Part shown: piece by piece, positions 15,056 to 23,219 of the stretch
Numbering within the stretch: position 1 is the stretch's first letter
Layout of the letters: every line of letters begins with the position of its first letter
Assembly: GCF_017355855.1 (NCBI RefSeq)
Contig: NZ_JAFEWD010000001.1
Coordinates: forward strand, 186,001 to 250,000
DNA: 64,000 nucleotides
Direction of reading: 5' to 3'
Source: Pedobacter sp. SYSU D00535
GTDB lineage: Bacteria > Bacteroidota > Bacteroidia > Sphingobacteriales > Sphingobacteriaceae
Made by a program: the position numbers and the translations under genes
The notes under the pieces: generated by a model
Databases searched by the model: none
Told to the model about the DNA's origin: nothing
Seen by the model: the letters and a program-made list of their open reading frames with translations, nothing else

Positions 15056-15458
15056 ACGAGTGATTTAAGGCTTTTGGGATTCCGTCAATCCTGCTAGATA
15101 TGCCAGCTTAGGAAAAACAGGGAGGATAGCATCAGAAGCCGGCCATCATTCAACACCTGCGCGAGTAGGTAAGTACCTCTCTTGCGGGCAGTAGGGGGGA
15201 GGCGGATATCGTACAGATTCACTTAAGGAGGAACCTATGCATCTTTAATCTGAAAGCTCTCTTCTGAGGTCGGAACGACAAAGCAAGTAAACTGTCGCGT
15301 CTTGCACTATCGCTACCCTTGTTATTCCCAAACTTGGGGGGATTTAGGCTTATTATAGGAGAGCAGCCCTACCCAAATAAATTTGCCAGCAATCGATTAG
15401 CCTTAATAGTCAGAACAAAGGAAATTTTTATATTAGAACCTTAAACTTATCACAATTC
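15056..15458. other. Intergenic, no gene recognised
   Basis: About 400 bases precede the M48 gene. A TAAATTTG motif at 15378-15385 fits a -7 element but has no matching -33. I see no repeat or small gene. Confidence 0.4.
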
Positions 15459-17573
15459 ATGCAACATCTCTTTCCGCCCAGGCCGGCCGGTATCGATGAG
15501 GAATTAACACATCCCAGTCCGGCATTTAAAAAAGAAGTAGTAAAGGTTTTTTTCCTCTGTATCGTATTCCTTTTATGGTATTTGGTATTGCTGGCAACAA
15601 CGGTGGGCATTGCCTTCTTAATCGGCTTCCTTGCAGTTACACTCTTTCTTCATGTGGGTCATTTCGCGACGGCAATGCTTGCCCTCGGCGCCATCATTAT
15701 GGGACTGATGCTAATCTATTTTATGCTGAAGGCCTTAGTAGTAAAAAAGGGAGAGCCAATCCCTACTGTAGGGGAAGTAACAAAAGAATCGGAGCCGGTA
15801 TTTTTTGAATTTATCAAGCAGGTTTGTCTTGAGACGAAAGCTCCCTTTCCCAGGAAAATATACCTGGTGAATGACATCAACGCATTTGTGAGCTATCATT
15901 CCACTTTCTTGAGCTTGTTCTTGCCCACGCGAAAAGATTTGTATATCGGCCTGGGCCTGGTGAACTCCTCGACCATCAGCGAACTCAAGGCAGTAGTAGC
16001 GCATGAATTTGGGCACTTCTCACAGGGGAGTATGCGTTTTGGTAGCTACGTATATCATTTCAATCAGATCATCTATAAAATTGTAAATGATAATCCGAAC
16101 TACAATGCCCTGATCGAGCGATGGGCCGGCTATAGCAGCTACTTCGCCATTTTTGCCCATCTCAACTTTGCAATTATCAGAGGAATACGCTGGCTGATGG
16201 CCCGGTTCTACGGAGTGTTGAACAAGGGCTATATGGGTCTTTCCCGGCAAATGGAATTTCATGCAGATGCAGTGGCAGCTCGTGTCTCCGGCTCGGCTCC
16301 CCTTATCTCATCGCTGTACCGCTTCGATCTGGCAACTGTAAGCTATGATCATCTGCTGAGCTATTACAATGATTTAATTAAAGAAAATTTAAAGGCCGAC
16401 AATCTTTACACCCACCACCTAAAGCTGATGCAATTACTGGCCACTCATCAGGCAGTGGAAATAAAAAACGGATTTCCGATGATTGATGGTAGTACGATTA
16501 ATCAGATGGGCCGAAGCAGAATCACGGTTAAAGATCAATGGGCCTCGCATCCCACGGTCGAGGAGCGGGAGGCAGCTTTGCTGCGGTACGGCATTGCATC
16601 AGAAAATGTAAGTATGCCTGCCTGGGACTTATTTTCCGAAGCTGAAGAGCTTCAAAAACGCGTAACATCGTCTCTTTATGAGGGTGTCAGTTTTTCAGGC
16701 GAACCTCTGCTTTTGTCTGACGAGGACTTTGAAGAGAGGTATCAGGAGTTTTTGCGTGTAAACAGCTTTCAACCTGTATACAAAGGGTACTATGACAGCA
16801 GGTATATCGACCGTTTTGATCTCTCTCTTACTGACTACCTCCCCGAAGATCTCCCTTTCGAAGTACTATTTTCTGAGGAATATCTTCAGATTCCGAAATT
16901 ACTATCCTCGTTGGAGAATGACATGGCTGCACTCGAATCGATCGTGATGGAAGGTTCAGACTATAAGAGTTTTGATTTTGACGGGCAACGCTACCCCGTG
17001 CATGATGCCGGGATGGTTAAAATGTACATGGAAAAAGAGTTGAAACAGACTGGCGAAGAATTGAAGAAGCATGACCAGGAGATTTTCTACGTGGCCCGGA
17101 GAAGTGCTGTTTTCCTTGGAACGGAGCATGAACTGGAAGCGGCTTTCCTGGATATGTTTGCTCAGACAGAAGCTACAGAACAGGATATTAAGTTCTTCCA
17201 GGAGTTGTTTCAGGAAGTGAGCAAAGCTTATACTCAATTGCCATTTGCAGCCATCCAAGAATTGGTGGCTAGAATACTCGAGAAGGAAAAGCTACTTAAG
17301 AATCGACTCGAGGAAATACTCGCTGACGAAAAGATCCTCCGGCTAGCCTCCTTGAAAGAGGATCTGGAACTGGCCCGGCGGTTTTGTGATAGTCAGCATT
17401 TGTATTTCGCAGATAACGGGTATCGCAATGATGAGTTGGATCTGCTTAATGACGCGAGCAGGGCCTTTCTGAACCTTAGCACACGCTATTCCTTTGAAGT
17501 TAAAAAGCTTGCATTGGAGTGTCAGCTAAGATTACTTAAGCCGAAGGGGGCGGGAGTCCAGGTCGATTATTAG
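15459..17573 (+). CDS. Membrane-bound M48-family zinc metalloprotease
   Basis: The 704-residue protein has two or three membrane helices near the N-terminus (VFFLCIVFLLWYLVLLATT at about 30-48, then about 50-95). The zinc site HEFGH is at residues 182-186 and the third ligand is in QMEFHAD (Glu266, with Asp270). This is the arrangement of M48 (HtpX/Ste24-like) proteases, with the active site on the cytoplasmic side in HtpX. The C-terminal 400 residues are long for the family and mainly helical (LELARRF, ELVARILEKEKLLK); their role is unknown. Expected function is degradation of damaged membrane proteins. It is a single gene. Confidence 0.88.
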   Translation: MQHLFPPRPAGIDEELTHPSPAFKKEVVKVFFLCIVFLLWYLVLLATTVGIAFLIGFLAVTLFLHVGHFATAMLALGAIIMGLMLIYFMLKALVVKKGEPIPTVGEVTKESEPVFFEFIKQVCLETKAPFPRKIYLVNDINAFVSYHSTFLSLFLPTRKDLYIGLGLVNSSTISELKAVVAHEFGHFSQGSMRFGSYVYHFNQIIYKIVNDNPNYNALIERWAGYSSYFAIFAHLNFAIIRGIRWLMARFYGVLNKGYMGLSRQMEFHADAVAARVSGSAPLISSLYRFDLATVSYDHLLSYYNDLIKENLKADNLYTHHLKLMQLLATHQAVEIKNGFPMIDGSTINQMGRSRITVKDQWASHPTVEEREAALLRYGIASENVSMPAWDLFSEAEELQKRVTSSLYEGVSFSGEPLLLSDEDFEERYQEFLRVNSFQPVYKGYYDSRYIDRFDLSLTDYLPEDLPFEVLFSEEYLQIPKLLSSLENDMAALESIVMEGSDYKSFDFDGQRYPVHDAGMVKMYMEKELKQTGEELKKHDQEIFYVARRSAVFLGTEHELEAAFLDMFAQTEATEQDIKFFQELFQEVSKAYTQLPFAAIQELVARILEKEKLLKNRLEEILADEKILRLASLKEDLELARRFCDSQHLYFADNGYRNDELDLLNDASRAFLNLSTRYSFEVKKLALECQLRLLKPKGAGVQVDY

Positions 17574-17752
17574 GGCTGCGGGATAAAAGGCGACCTGCAT
17601 GGCAGTTGCACCTCCTAATCCCACAGGCAATTACTCTTTATTCATGAATGCAATTTTAGCACAATTAGTATCCCTTTGTGCATATGGCAAACCTTTTTTT
17701 AATCCCATAGGTAAGCCTTGAAGCTTTATTTATACTTATTTTCGCCCCCGAT

Positions 17753-18742
17753 ATGGGCACTGCCGTCAATTTAAGCTTAAAACACCTGTTTCTGGTGCTT
17801 CTCATTGTTCTGATTTGGGGAACTAATTTCATTGCTGTTTATGTGGGATTAAAAACTTTTCCTCCCTTCCTGTTGTCTGCTGTACGCTTCGGACTTTCAG
17901 CCTTGCCCTGGGTGTTTTTCCTGCCTAAACCGCATGCCCCCTTAAAGTTTATTTTAGGTTACGGAGTGTTCAACTTCGCCATGCAATTCGGATTTCTCTT
18001 TACCGGCATTCACCTCGGTTTGTCTCCCGGACTTGCTTCGCTTCTTCTCCAGATTTCCGTGTTCTTTTCAATGGGACTGGCTTTTTTGTTCTTTAAGGAG
18101 AAACCGAGCGTTCTGAAAGTTGCTGGTTCATTGATATCCTTCATTGGTATTGGCATTGTTGCTACGCATATTGACGCCGACGCTACTTTTATCGGACTAG
18201 TACTTACGCTGCTAGCTGCGTTCGCCTGGGCTGCCGGGAATATGTTTACCAAAAAAGTGAATGCTCAATCGCCACTGTCGCTGGTGGTCTGGGGAAACCT
18301 GATTGCATTTCCTTTTATGGTGCTTCTCTCTTTGGTTGTGGAAGGGCCCGCTGTAATTAAAGACTCGTTGCAGCATACCTCCTGGGAAACAATTGCTGCC
18401 GTTTCATATATCGTTTATATTTCCACTCATATTGGTTATGGTGCGTGGGGACTTCTGTTAAAGTCATACGCTGCCTCAGCGGTAGTTCCTTTTACGCTCC
18501 TGATTCCGGTTGTCGGTTTTTTCAGTTCAGCTGTAGTTTTGGGTGAAGACTTACCCTCATGGAAGCTCTTTGCCTCTTTATTTATTATGGGAGGACTTGT
18601 TTTTGGTCTGCTTGAGCGGCAAGTCCGGAGACTATTACCGATTAAGACGAATTTAACAGAGGCGGTTGGGCAGGAAAATCCGGCGGACGAGGAAGATACA
18701 AACCTCAACAGGCCAATTTGCAGTGACGTAGGCAAGGGCTAG
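17753..18742 (+). CDS. EamA-family (DMT superfamily) exporter
   Basis: The 329-residue protein has ten hydrophobic segments in two EamA halves: the first from LFLVLLIVLIWGTNF, the second from LVLTLLAAFAWAAGN. The motif IWGTNFIAVYVGLKTFPPF is the classic EamA/RhaT opening. The end is a polar tail of about 35 residues after the last helix. Members export metabolites or amino acids across the inner membrane; some in this subgroup resemble E. coli EamA (Cys/O-acetylserine exporter), but the substrate cannot be read from the sequence. Gene order gives no clue. A weak hairpin (18745-18769) follows. Confidence 0.9.
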   Translation: MGTAVNLSLKHLFLVLLIVLIWGTNFIAVYVGLKTFPPFLLSAVRFGLSALPWVFFLPKPHAPLKFILGYGVFNFAMQFGFLFTGIHLGLSPGLASLLLQISVFFSMGLAFLFFKEKPSVLKVAGSLISFIGIGIVATHIDADATFIGLVLTLLAAFAWAAGNMFTKKVNAQSPLSLVVWGNLIAFPFMVLLSLVVEGPAVIKDSLQHTSWETIAAVSYIVYISTHIGYGAWGLLLKSYAASAVVPFTLLIPVVGFFSSAVVLGEDLPSWKLFASLFIMGGLVFGLLERQVRRLLPIKTNLTEAVGQENPADEEDTNLNRPICSDVGKG

Positions 18743-18744
18743 GG

Positions 18745-18769
18745 GACTGGCGATTGGAATCGACCAGTC
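18745..18769 (+). terminator. Weak hairpin after the EamA gene
   Basis: GACTGG pairs with CCAGTC, with an inner GATT/AATC pairing. There is no T-run, so termination is uncertain. Confidence 0.3.
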
Positions 18770-19005
18770 GGACCAACTGGTGGCAATGCACCAAGGACGC
18801 TACAATTAGTATTTGATGAGCGATTGGTGTTTTTAAGTTATCGCATCTTATTTCTTAACATCGGCTGAGCCATCCCTCAGGTAGACACAAATTATCCCTT
18901 CAAGCTAACCTTTTTGCTTTGCTAACAGGGGAGGACGTGCGACGCTAATGGACACAAGATTGCCTGTTCGAGGAATCCGAGCAGGCTTGGTCGCAGGTCC
19001 GATAA

Positions 19006-20508
19006 TTAGGATCCACCTGAACTAGTTGTACCAAGAGGTAGCAGTACAACAAAGGTGGTGCCGGCTCCCTCATTGCTTTCTACCCAGATTTTTCCGCCAT
19101 GTTGATTAATTATCTCGGAAGATACATATAATCCAATTCCCAGGCCCTGAGTGTCATTCTTAGAAAGTTCCTCAATTCTGTAGAACTTATCAAATACCTT
19201 GTCGTAATTGGTTTGCTTGATGCCAATACCAAAATCTTTGACGCGCAGATAGCAATTACTATCCCTTTCCTCACAGGAAATCTCTACCCTGTTGGCCTTG
19301 GGAGAGTACTTTACTGCGTTGCTTATAAGGTTTACAACTACCTGTTCGATTCTTCCTGTATCGATATTGGCAACGATATTAGGTTGAGTCTCTAAAAAGA
19401 TCGTGTGGGAAGGGTACAATAACTGGCTGGAGCGCACGATGTCCTGAAGCATTTGTGAGATTTCTGTAGGCTGCTTCTGAATCATGAGCTTTCCCGCTTG
19501 AATTTTGGATACGTCCAACAGATCAAATATGAGCTTGGTCAGCTTGTCGGAGAAGTTATCTGCTTTTGTCAGGAATTTTTTTGCCTGTTCCCTTTGGCCG
19601 CTTTCAAATCCTTTTAAAGCAAGCTGCAGGTAGGCCTTCAGATTGGTTAGGGGCGTTTTTAATTCATGACTTGCTATGCTGAGAAAGTCTTTATTTCGCT
19701 GGTCCTCCTGCTTACTCCTTTCAAGCTCAAGTTCCTTTTGTACTAAGGCCTGCTCACGCCGCTTCTTTTCGGAAATGTCACTCATAAAGGCAATAAAGTG
19801 CCAGGCGTTATTTACTTTGACATTCGAAATACTCAAGCTTATTGGAAATTCCTGCTGGGCCTTATTAATTGCGGGCACCTCGATCGTCTTGTTCAAGACA
19901 GGGCCCTGTCCCGTTTTAAGAAAGTGCTGCATACCGCGATGATGCGCTTCGCGGAATTCCAACGGGATAATAAATTGGGCGAGCGGCTGGTTCAGAACCT
20001 CTTCCCGGGTATAACCAAAAATTTCAGTGGCTTTTAAGTTCCATTCAGAGACGCGCTGATGCTCGTCGATAATTACTACAGCATCCGGGGCGTTTTGCAA
20101 AAACTGCGTCGTTTTGTAGAGTTGATCTTTCTGAATTTTTTCTTGCTCACGTTTGAGGGTGATGTCACGAAAAACACCCCTGGTGTGAAGTAGTTTACCC
20201 TCACTGAAGAATGGCCTTAGGTGCCCCTCCAAAACAATACTATTGCCATTACTGGAAATGAATGTTACACCGATGTTCTCCTGGTTTTTCTGAGCGATGC
20301 AAGCATTGCGATAGTATAGGTATAGGGGTTTATCTTCGTCGGAGATGAAATCATAGATAGACCTGCCTTTTACCTCCTCGCTGGTATAACCAAGTTTGCT
20401 GAGCCAGGCAGGGTTAACCATTTCGACTATACCATCGGCATCCACAAAATGTATCAGATCGCTTGTGTTATTGAAGAGGTCTTTGAAGTAAGAATTTGCT
20501 GAACCCAC
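19006..20508 (-). CDS. Soluble PAS-PAS sensor histidine kinase
   Basis: No in-frame ATG precedes the first PAS domain, so I take GTG at 20508 as start (500 residues); an ATT three codons upstream is the only nearby alternative. PAS 1 covers about 5-120 and ends in FRDITLKREQEK. PAS 2 covers about 130-250 and ends in SDISEKKRREQ. A short coiled region leads to the HisKA box FLSIASHELKTPLTNLK with His281. The ATPase domain has VVNLISNAVKYSPKA, VKDFGIGIK and GLGIGLYVSSEII. It is cytoplasmic with no partner regulator nearby. The first codons lie inside a dispersed repeat also found at 22835-22941. Confidence 0.9.
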   Translation of the reverse strand: MGSANSYFKDLFNNTSDLIHFVDADGIVEMVNPAWLSKLGYTSEEVKGRSIYDFISDEDKPLYLYYRNACIAQKNQENIGVTFISSNGNSIVLEGHLRPFFSEGKLLHTRGVFRDITLKREQEKIQKDQLYKTTQFLQNAPDAVVIIDEHQRVSEWNLKATEIFGYTREEVLNQPLAQFIIPLEFREAHHRGMQHFLKTGQGPVLNKTIEVPAINKAQQEFPISLSISNVKVNNAWHFIAFMSDISEKKRREQALVQKELELERSKQEDQRNKDFLSIASHELKTPLTNLKAYLQLALKGFESGQREQAKKFLTKADNFSDKLTKLIFDLLDVSKIQAGKLMIQKQPTEISQMLQDIVRSSQLLYPSHTIFLETQPNIVANIDTGRIEQVVVNLISNAVKYSPKANRVEISCEERDSNCYLRVKDFGIGIKQTNYDKVFDKFYRIEELSKNDTQGLGIGLYVSSEIINQHGGKIWVESNEGAGTTFVVLLPLGTTSSGGS

Positions 20509-20588
20509 GTTCCGAATGTAGATATTTATACAGCAAAAGTCTTAATAAAGTTGAACTTTCAGCGAGGTTTGATCCCATTCTCCCTCGA
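20485..20588. repeat. Dispersed repeat, copy 1, overlapping the histidine-kinase start
   Basis: It shares gaagtaag, atttgctgaaccc and cgttcc in the same order with 22835-22862, and further on a looser match (aaagttgaactttcagc against aaaattgagctttcagc). Read on the plus strand both copies give the peptide start LNPRS, which suggests they descend from one element. Confidence 0.65.
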
Positions 20589-20776
20589 TTTTTTTCCATT
20601 GAAGCAAAGGACATAAAGAGGAACAACTACTTACTGAAACCAGTGCTCGAGAGCAGTAGCTTTGCCTCCAGATATGGTGGCCGTCTGGTTCTCCCCCGGA
20701 GATTCAGATCAGTATGTTCCAGGTTTGACAAAACAAGTTCCTAAGCTGTTGTTTGTAAGGAGTAGGTAATCGTGTT

Positions 20777-21202
20777 ATGTTGAATTATGATTTGAAGCGC
20801 TTTCATCAGGCACAGGAACCTGTGTACCTAAAAGCGCTGCAAGAGATACGCAATGGCAAAAAGGAGACGCACTGGATGTGGTACATGTTCCCGCAATTAG
20901 CAGGCTTAGGATATAGTGAAACGGCAAAGTTTTACGCGATAGCTGACTTAGAGGAAGCTACTTGCTTCCTGAAGGACCACGTTTTAGCCCAACGACTAGA
21001 GGCGTTATGTCAGGCATTGCTGGAAGTTGAAGGCAAGTCGGCCCAGGAGATATTCGGTACTCCTGACGATCTGAAGTTAAGATCCTCTATGACGCTGTTC
21101 AATGCGGTCACGAATAGCAGTCCACTCTTCCAGCAAGTGTTAGATCATTACTTTGACGGAAAAAAAGACGAAAAGACGCTGCGTCTCCTCGGATTCGCAT
21201 AG
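20777..21202 (+). CDS. DUF1810-family protein
   Basis: The 141-residue protein matches the DUF1810 pattern: FHQAQEPVYLKALQEIRNGKK, then HWMWYMFPQLAGLGYSETAKFYAI, then the middle LRSSMTLFNAV and the end DEKTLRLLGF. The family is small, soluble and widespread in bacteria, and no reaction is established for it. The upstream region is repeat sequence shared with the divergent histidine kinase. No operon partner is seen. Confidence 0.85.
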   Translation: MLNYDLKRFHQAQEPVYLKALQEIRNGKKETHWMWYMFPQLAGLGYSETAKFYAIADLEEATCFLKDHVLAQRLEALCQALLEVEGKSAQEIFGTPDDLKLRSSMTLFNAVTNSSPLFQQVLDHYFDGKKDEKTLRLLGFA

Positions 21203-21355
21203 ATCGCGTTCAGCAGAATGGAGAGCAGTTTTTGTCGCTCAGATCCTGGCTGCTTTTACCAGGTCTTCTCTCTAAGGGCAAGCTGTAACTATCTGTTGCC
21301 GTTAGCATCTTATTGATACTGCAGAATAAAAGATTTGCAGCATATTGATGTAAGT

Positions 21356-22750
21356 ATGTCGATACGCCCACTTTTAAAGATCCTGTTATTACTGATACTT
21401 TCAGATCAAGTCTATGGTCAGTCTCAGATTATAAACGATATCACTCAGTTAAATCCGATACGGGTGCAGTCGGTAATTTGTCCAACTACAACTAAAGAGA
21501 TAGCAGAGGCTGTAAAAGGGTACAGGCGCCCCATCTCGATCGGCGGCGGTAGGTACAGCATGGGCGGACAAACGGCCACGGAGCAGGCTTTGCAAATTGA
21601 CATGAGGAACTTCGATGCAATCAAAAGCTTCTCGCCGGAAAAAAGAGAGATCACCGTACAGGCGGGTATTACCTGGAGAAAGATTCAGGAACATATCGAC
21701 CCTCATAACTTGTCTGTAAAAATTATGCAGACCTACGCCAACTTTACTGTCGGTGGCTCCCTGAGCGTAAACGTACACGGGCGTTACCTGGGGCAGGGGC
21801 CGCTTATTTTATCGGTGAAGGAAATCAAACTGGTAGTTGCAGATGGCACGTTGATTACGGCAAGCCCGGCACAGCACCCCGAGCTGTTCTATGGGGCCAT
21901 TGGAGGATATGGGGCCCTGGGCGTCATCACCGAAGCTACACTCTACCTGACTGAAAATGTTAAGGTGGAAAGGACCGACCATGTCCTTCCGCTTAGCCAG
22001 TACAAAGAACACTTTCTCAGTCAGTTAAAGCCCGATAGCACCATCATTTTCCATAATGCGGACATTTACCCCCGCAGGTACAAGAAGCTACGCGAAATCT
22101 CCTATAGGCAAACGGATAAGCCTCTTACAATACCGCACCGGCTAAAATCTCAACATCAGCGGTACCGGTTTAACCGGGTAGTGTTCAAAGTTATTTCCGG
22201 GTACCCTGGTGGCAAATGGCTGCGTCAGCACCTCATAGACCCTATACTTTATAAGGGTCAACCGGTAGAATGGCGCAACTATGAAGCAAGTTATGATGTG
22301 TTTGAGCTGGAGCCACGCTCACGGAAACGGTCAACTTATGTGCTGCAGGAGTATTTCGTTCCGGTTGAAAACTTTGATGCCTTTTATCCTGTGATGGTCG
22401 ATATCCTGAAGAAAAACCGTGTTAATGTGATCAACATTTCCATCCGGCATGCTAAGCAAGATCCCGGCTCTCTGCTTGCCTGGGCAAGGACAGATGTATT
22501 CGCTTTTGTGATTTATTATAAGCAAGGTACACGACCTGAAGCTAAAGAGAAAGTAACGGTTTGGACGCGACAACTAGTTGATGCCGCAATCGCCTCTGAA
22601 GGTGCTTACTATCTGCCCTACCAGATTCATGCCTCCGAGGAACAGTTTAGAAAGGCTTACCCCAACGCGGAGACCTTCTTTGAATTGAAAAAACAGGTAG
22701 ACCCTAATTACAAATTCCGAAATAAACTTTGGGATGCTTACTATAGATAA
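21356..22750 (+). CDS. Exported FAD-binding oxidoreductase (VAO/aldonolactone oxidase type)
   Basis: The ATG at 21356 gives a signal peptide (MSIRPLLKILLLLILSDQVYG); the longer frame starts only at a TTG. The 464-residue protein has the FAD_binding_4 fold: TTTKEIAEAV, then GGGRYSMGGQ at about residues 63-72, then ITVQAGITWRKIQEHI, NFTVGGSLSVNVHG and GALGVITEATLYLTE. These fit sugar-lactone or alditol oxidases. The position where covalent members have His (GGGHS) is Arg-Tyr here, so FAD is probably non-covalent. The C-terminal part (about 300-464) resembles the ALO-type cap. An exported, flavin-loaded form would need Tat or pre-loaded export, but no twin-Arg is seen. Confidence 0.82.
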   Translation: MSIRPLLKILLLLILSDQVYGQSQIINDITQLNPIRVQSVICPTTTKEIAEAVKGYRRPISIGGGRYSMGGQTATEQALQIDMRNFDAIKSFSPEKREITVQAGITWRKIQEHIDPHNLSVKIMQTYANFTVGGSLSVNVHGRYLGQGPLILSVKEIKLVVADGTLITASPAQHPELFYGAIGGYGALGVITEATLYLTENVKVERTDHVLPLSQYKEHFLSQLKPDSTIIFHNADIYPRRYKKLREISYRQTDKPLTIPHRLKSQHQRYRFNRVVFKVISGYPGGKWLRQHLIDPILYKGQPVEWRNYEASYDVFELEPRSRKRSTYVLQEYFVPVENFDAFYPVMVDILKKNRVNVINISIRHAKQDPGSLLAWARTDVFAFVIYYKQGTRPEAKEKVTVWTRQLVDAAIASEGAYYLPYQIHASEEQFRKAYPNAETFFELKKQVDPNYKFRNKLWDAYYR

Positions 22751-23219
22751 TAGGAAGGATGCTAACACGGATAGAGAAAATACCAACATGCAAGGAAGAT
22801 CGTAGCGTCTTTTTTGAGCAATTCAGCTAACACAGAAGTAAGCATTTGCTGAACCCGCGTTCCAACTGTAACTATCAAACAGTTAAAAACTTCCCTAAAA
22901 TTGAGCTTTCAGCACCGGTTGTTTCCTTTCTCGCCGATCGACCCCGTACCAATGGAGCCTCCTTTACACTTTTCAATGTTAAGTTCTCGTTTCCCATTTC
23001 CCTGATCAAACTACCACTTTTAAAGCAAAGGTAACTTGCCTTTAACCCGAGGTTTTCAAACGCTGGGTATCCTTGCAATGCTTTTCCGGGGGTGCAATAA
23101 CAAAGAAAGCAGTAGACGATAAGTCGAAACATCCGCCAATTCTTTGAACAAGTCCGTGCGCTTGTTCGCCGCCCATAACAGCAGCAACAGCAATCGATTA
23201 TTGGATTTAAAACCTCAAT
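22751..23219. other. Upstream region of SusC locus 1 with a repeat copy
   Basis: 469 bases without a credible gene. The first part holds repeat copy 2 (22835-22941). The rest is the leader of the SusC gene. I could not find an exact TAnnTTTG promoter here. Confidence 0.5.
22835..22941. repeat. Dispersed repeat, copy 2
   Basis: Matches 20485-20588 in order and orientation, with strongest identity in the first 28 bases (gaagtaag, atttgctgaaccc, cgttcc). Confidence 0.65.

Noticed and set aside
15224-15248. aaggagg followed by ATG CAT CTT TAA
   Set aside because: The frame encodes only three residues before a stop; nothing supports a gene or leader peptide here.
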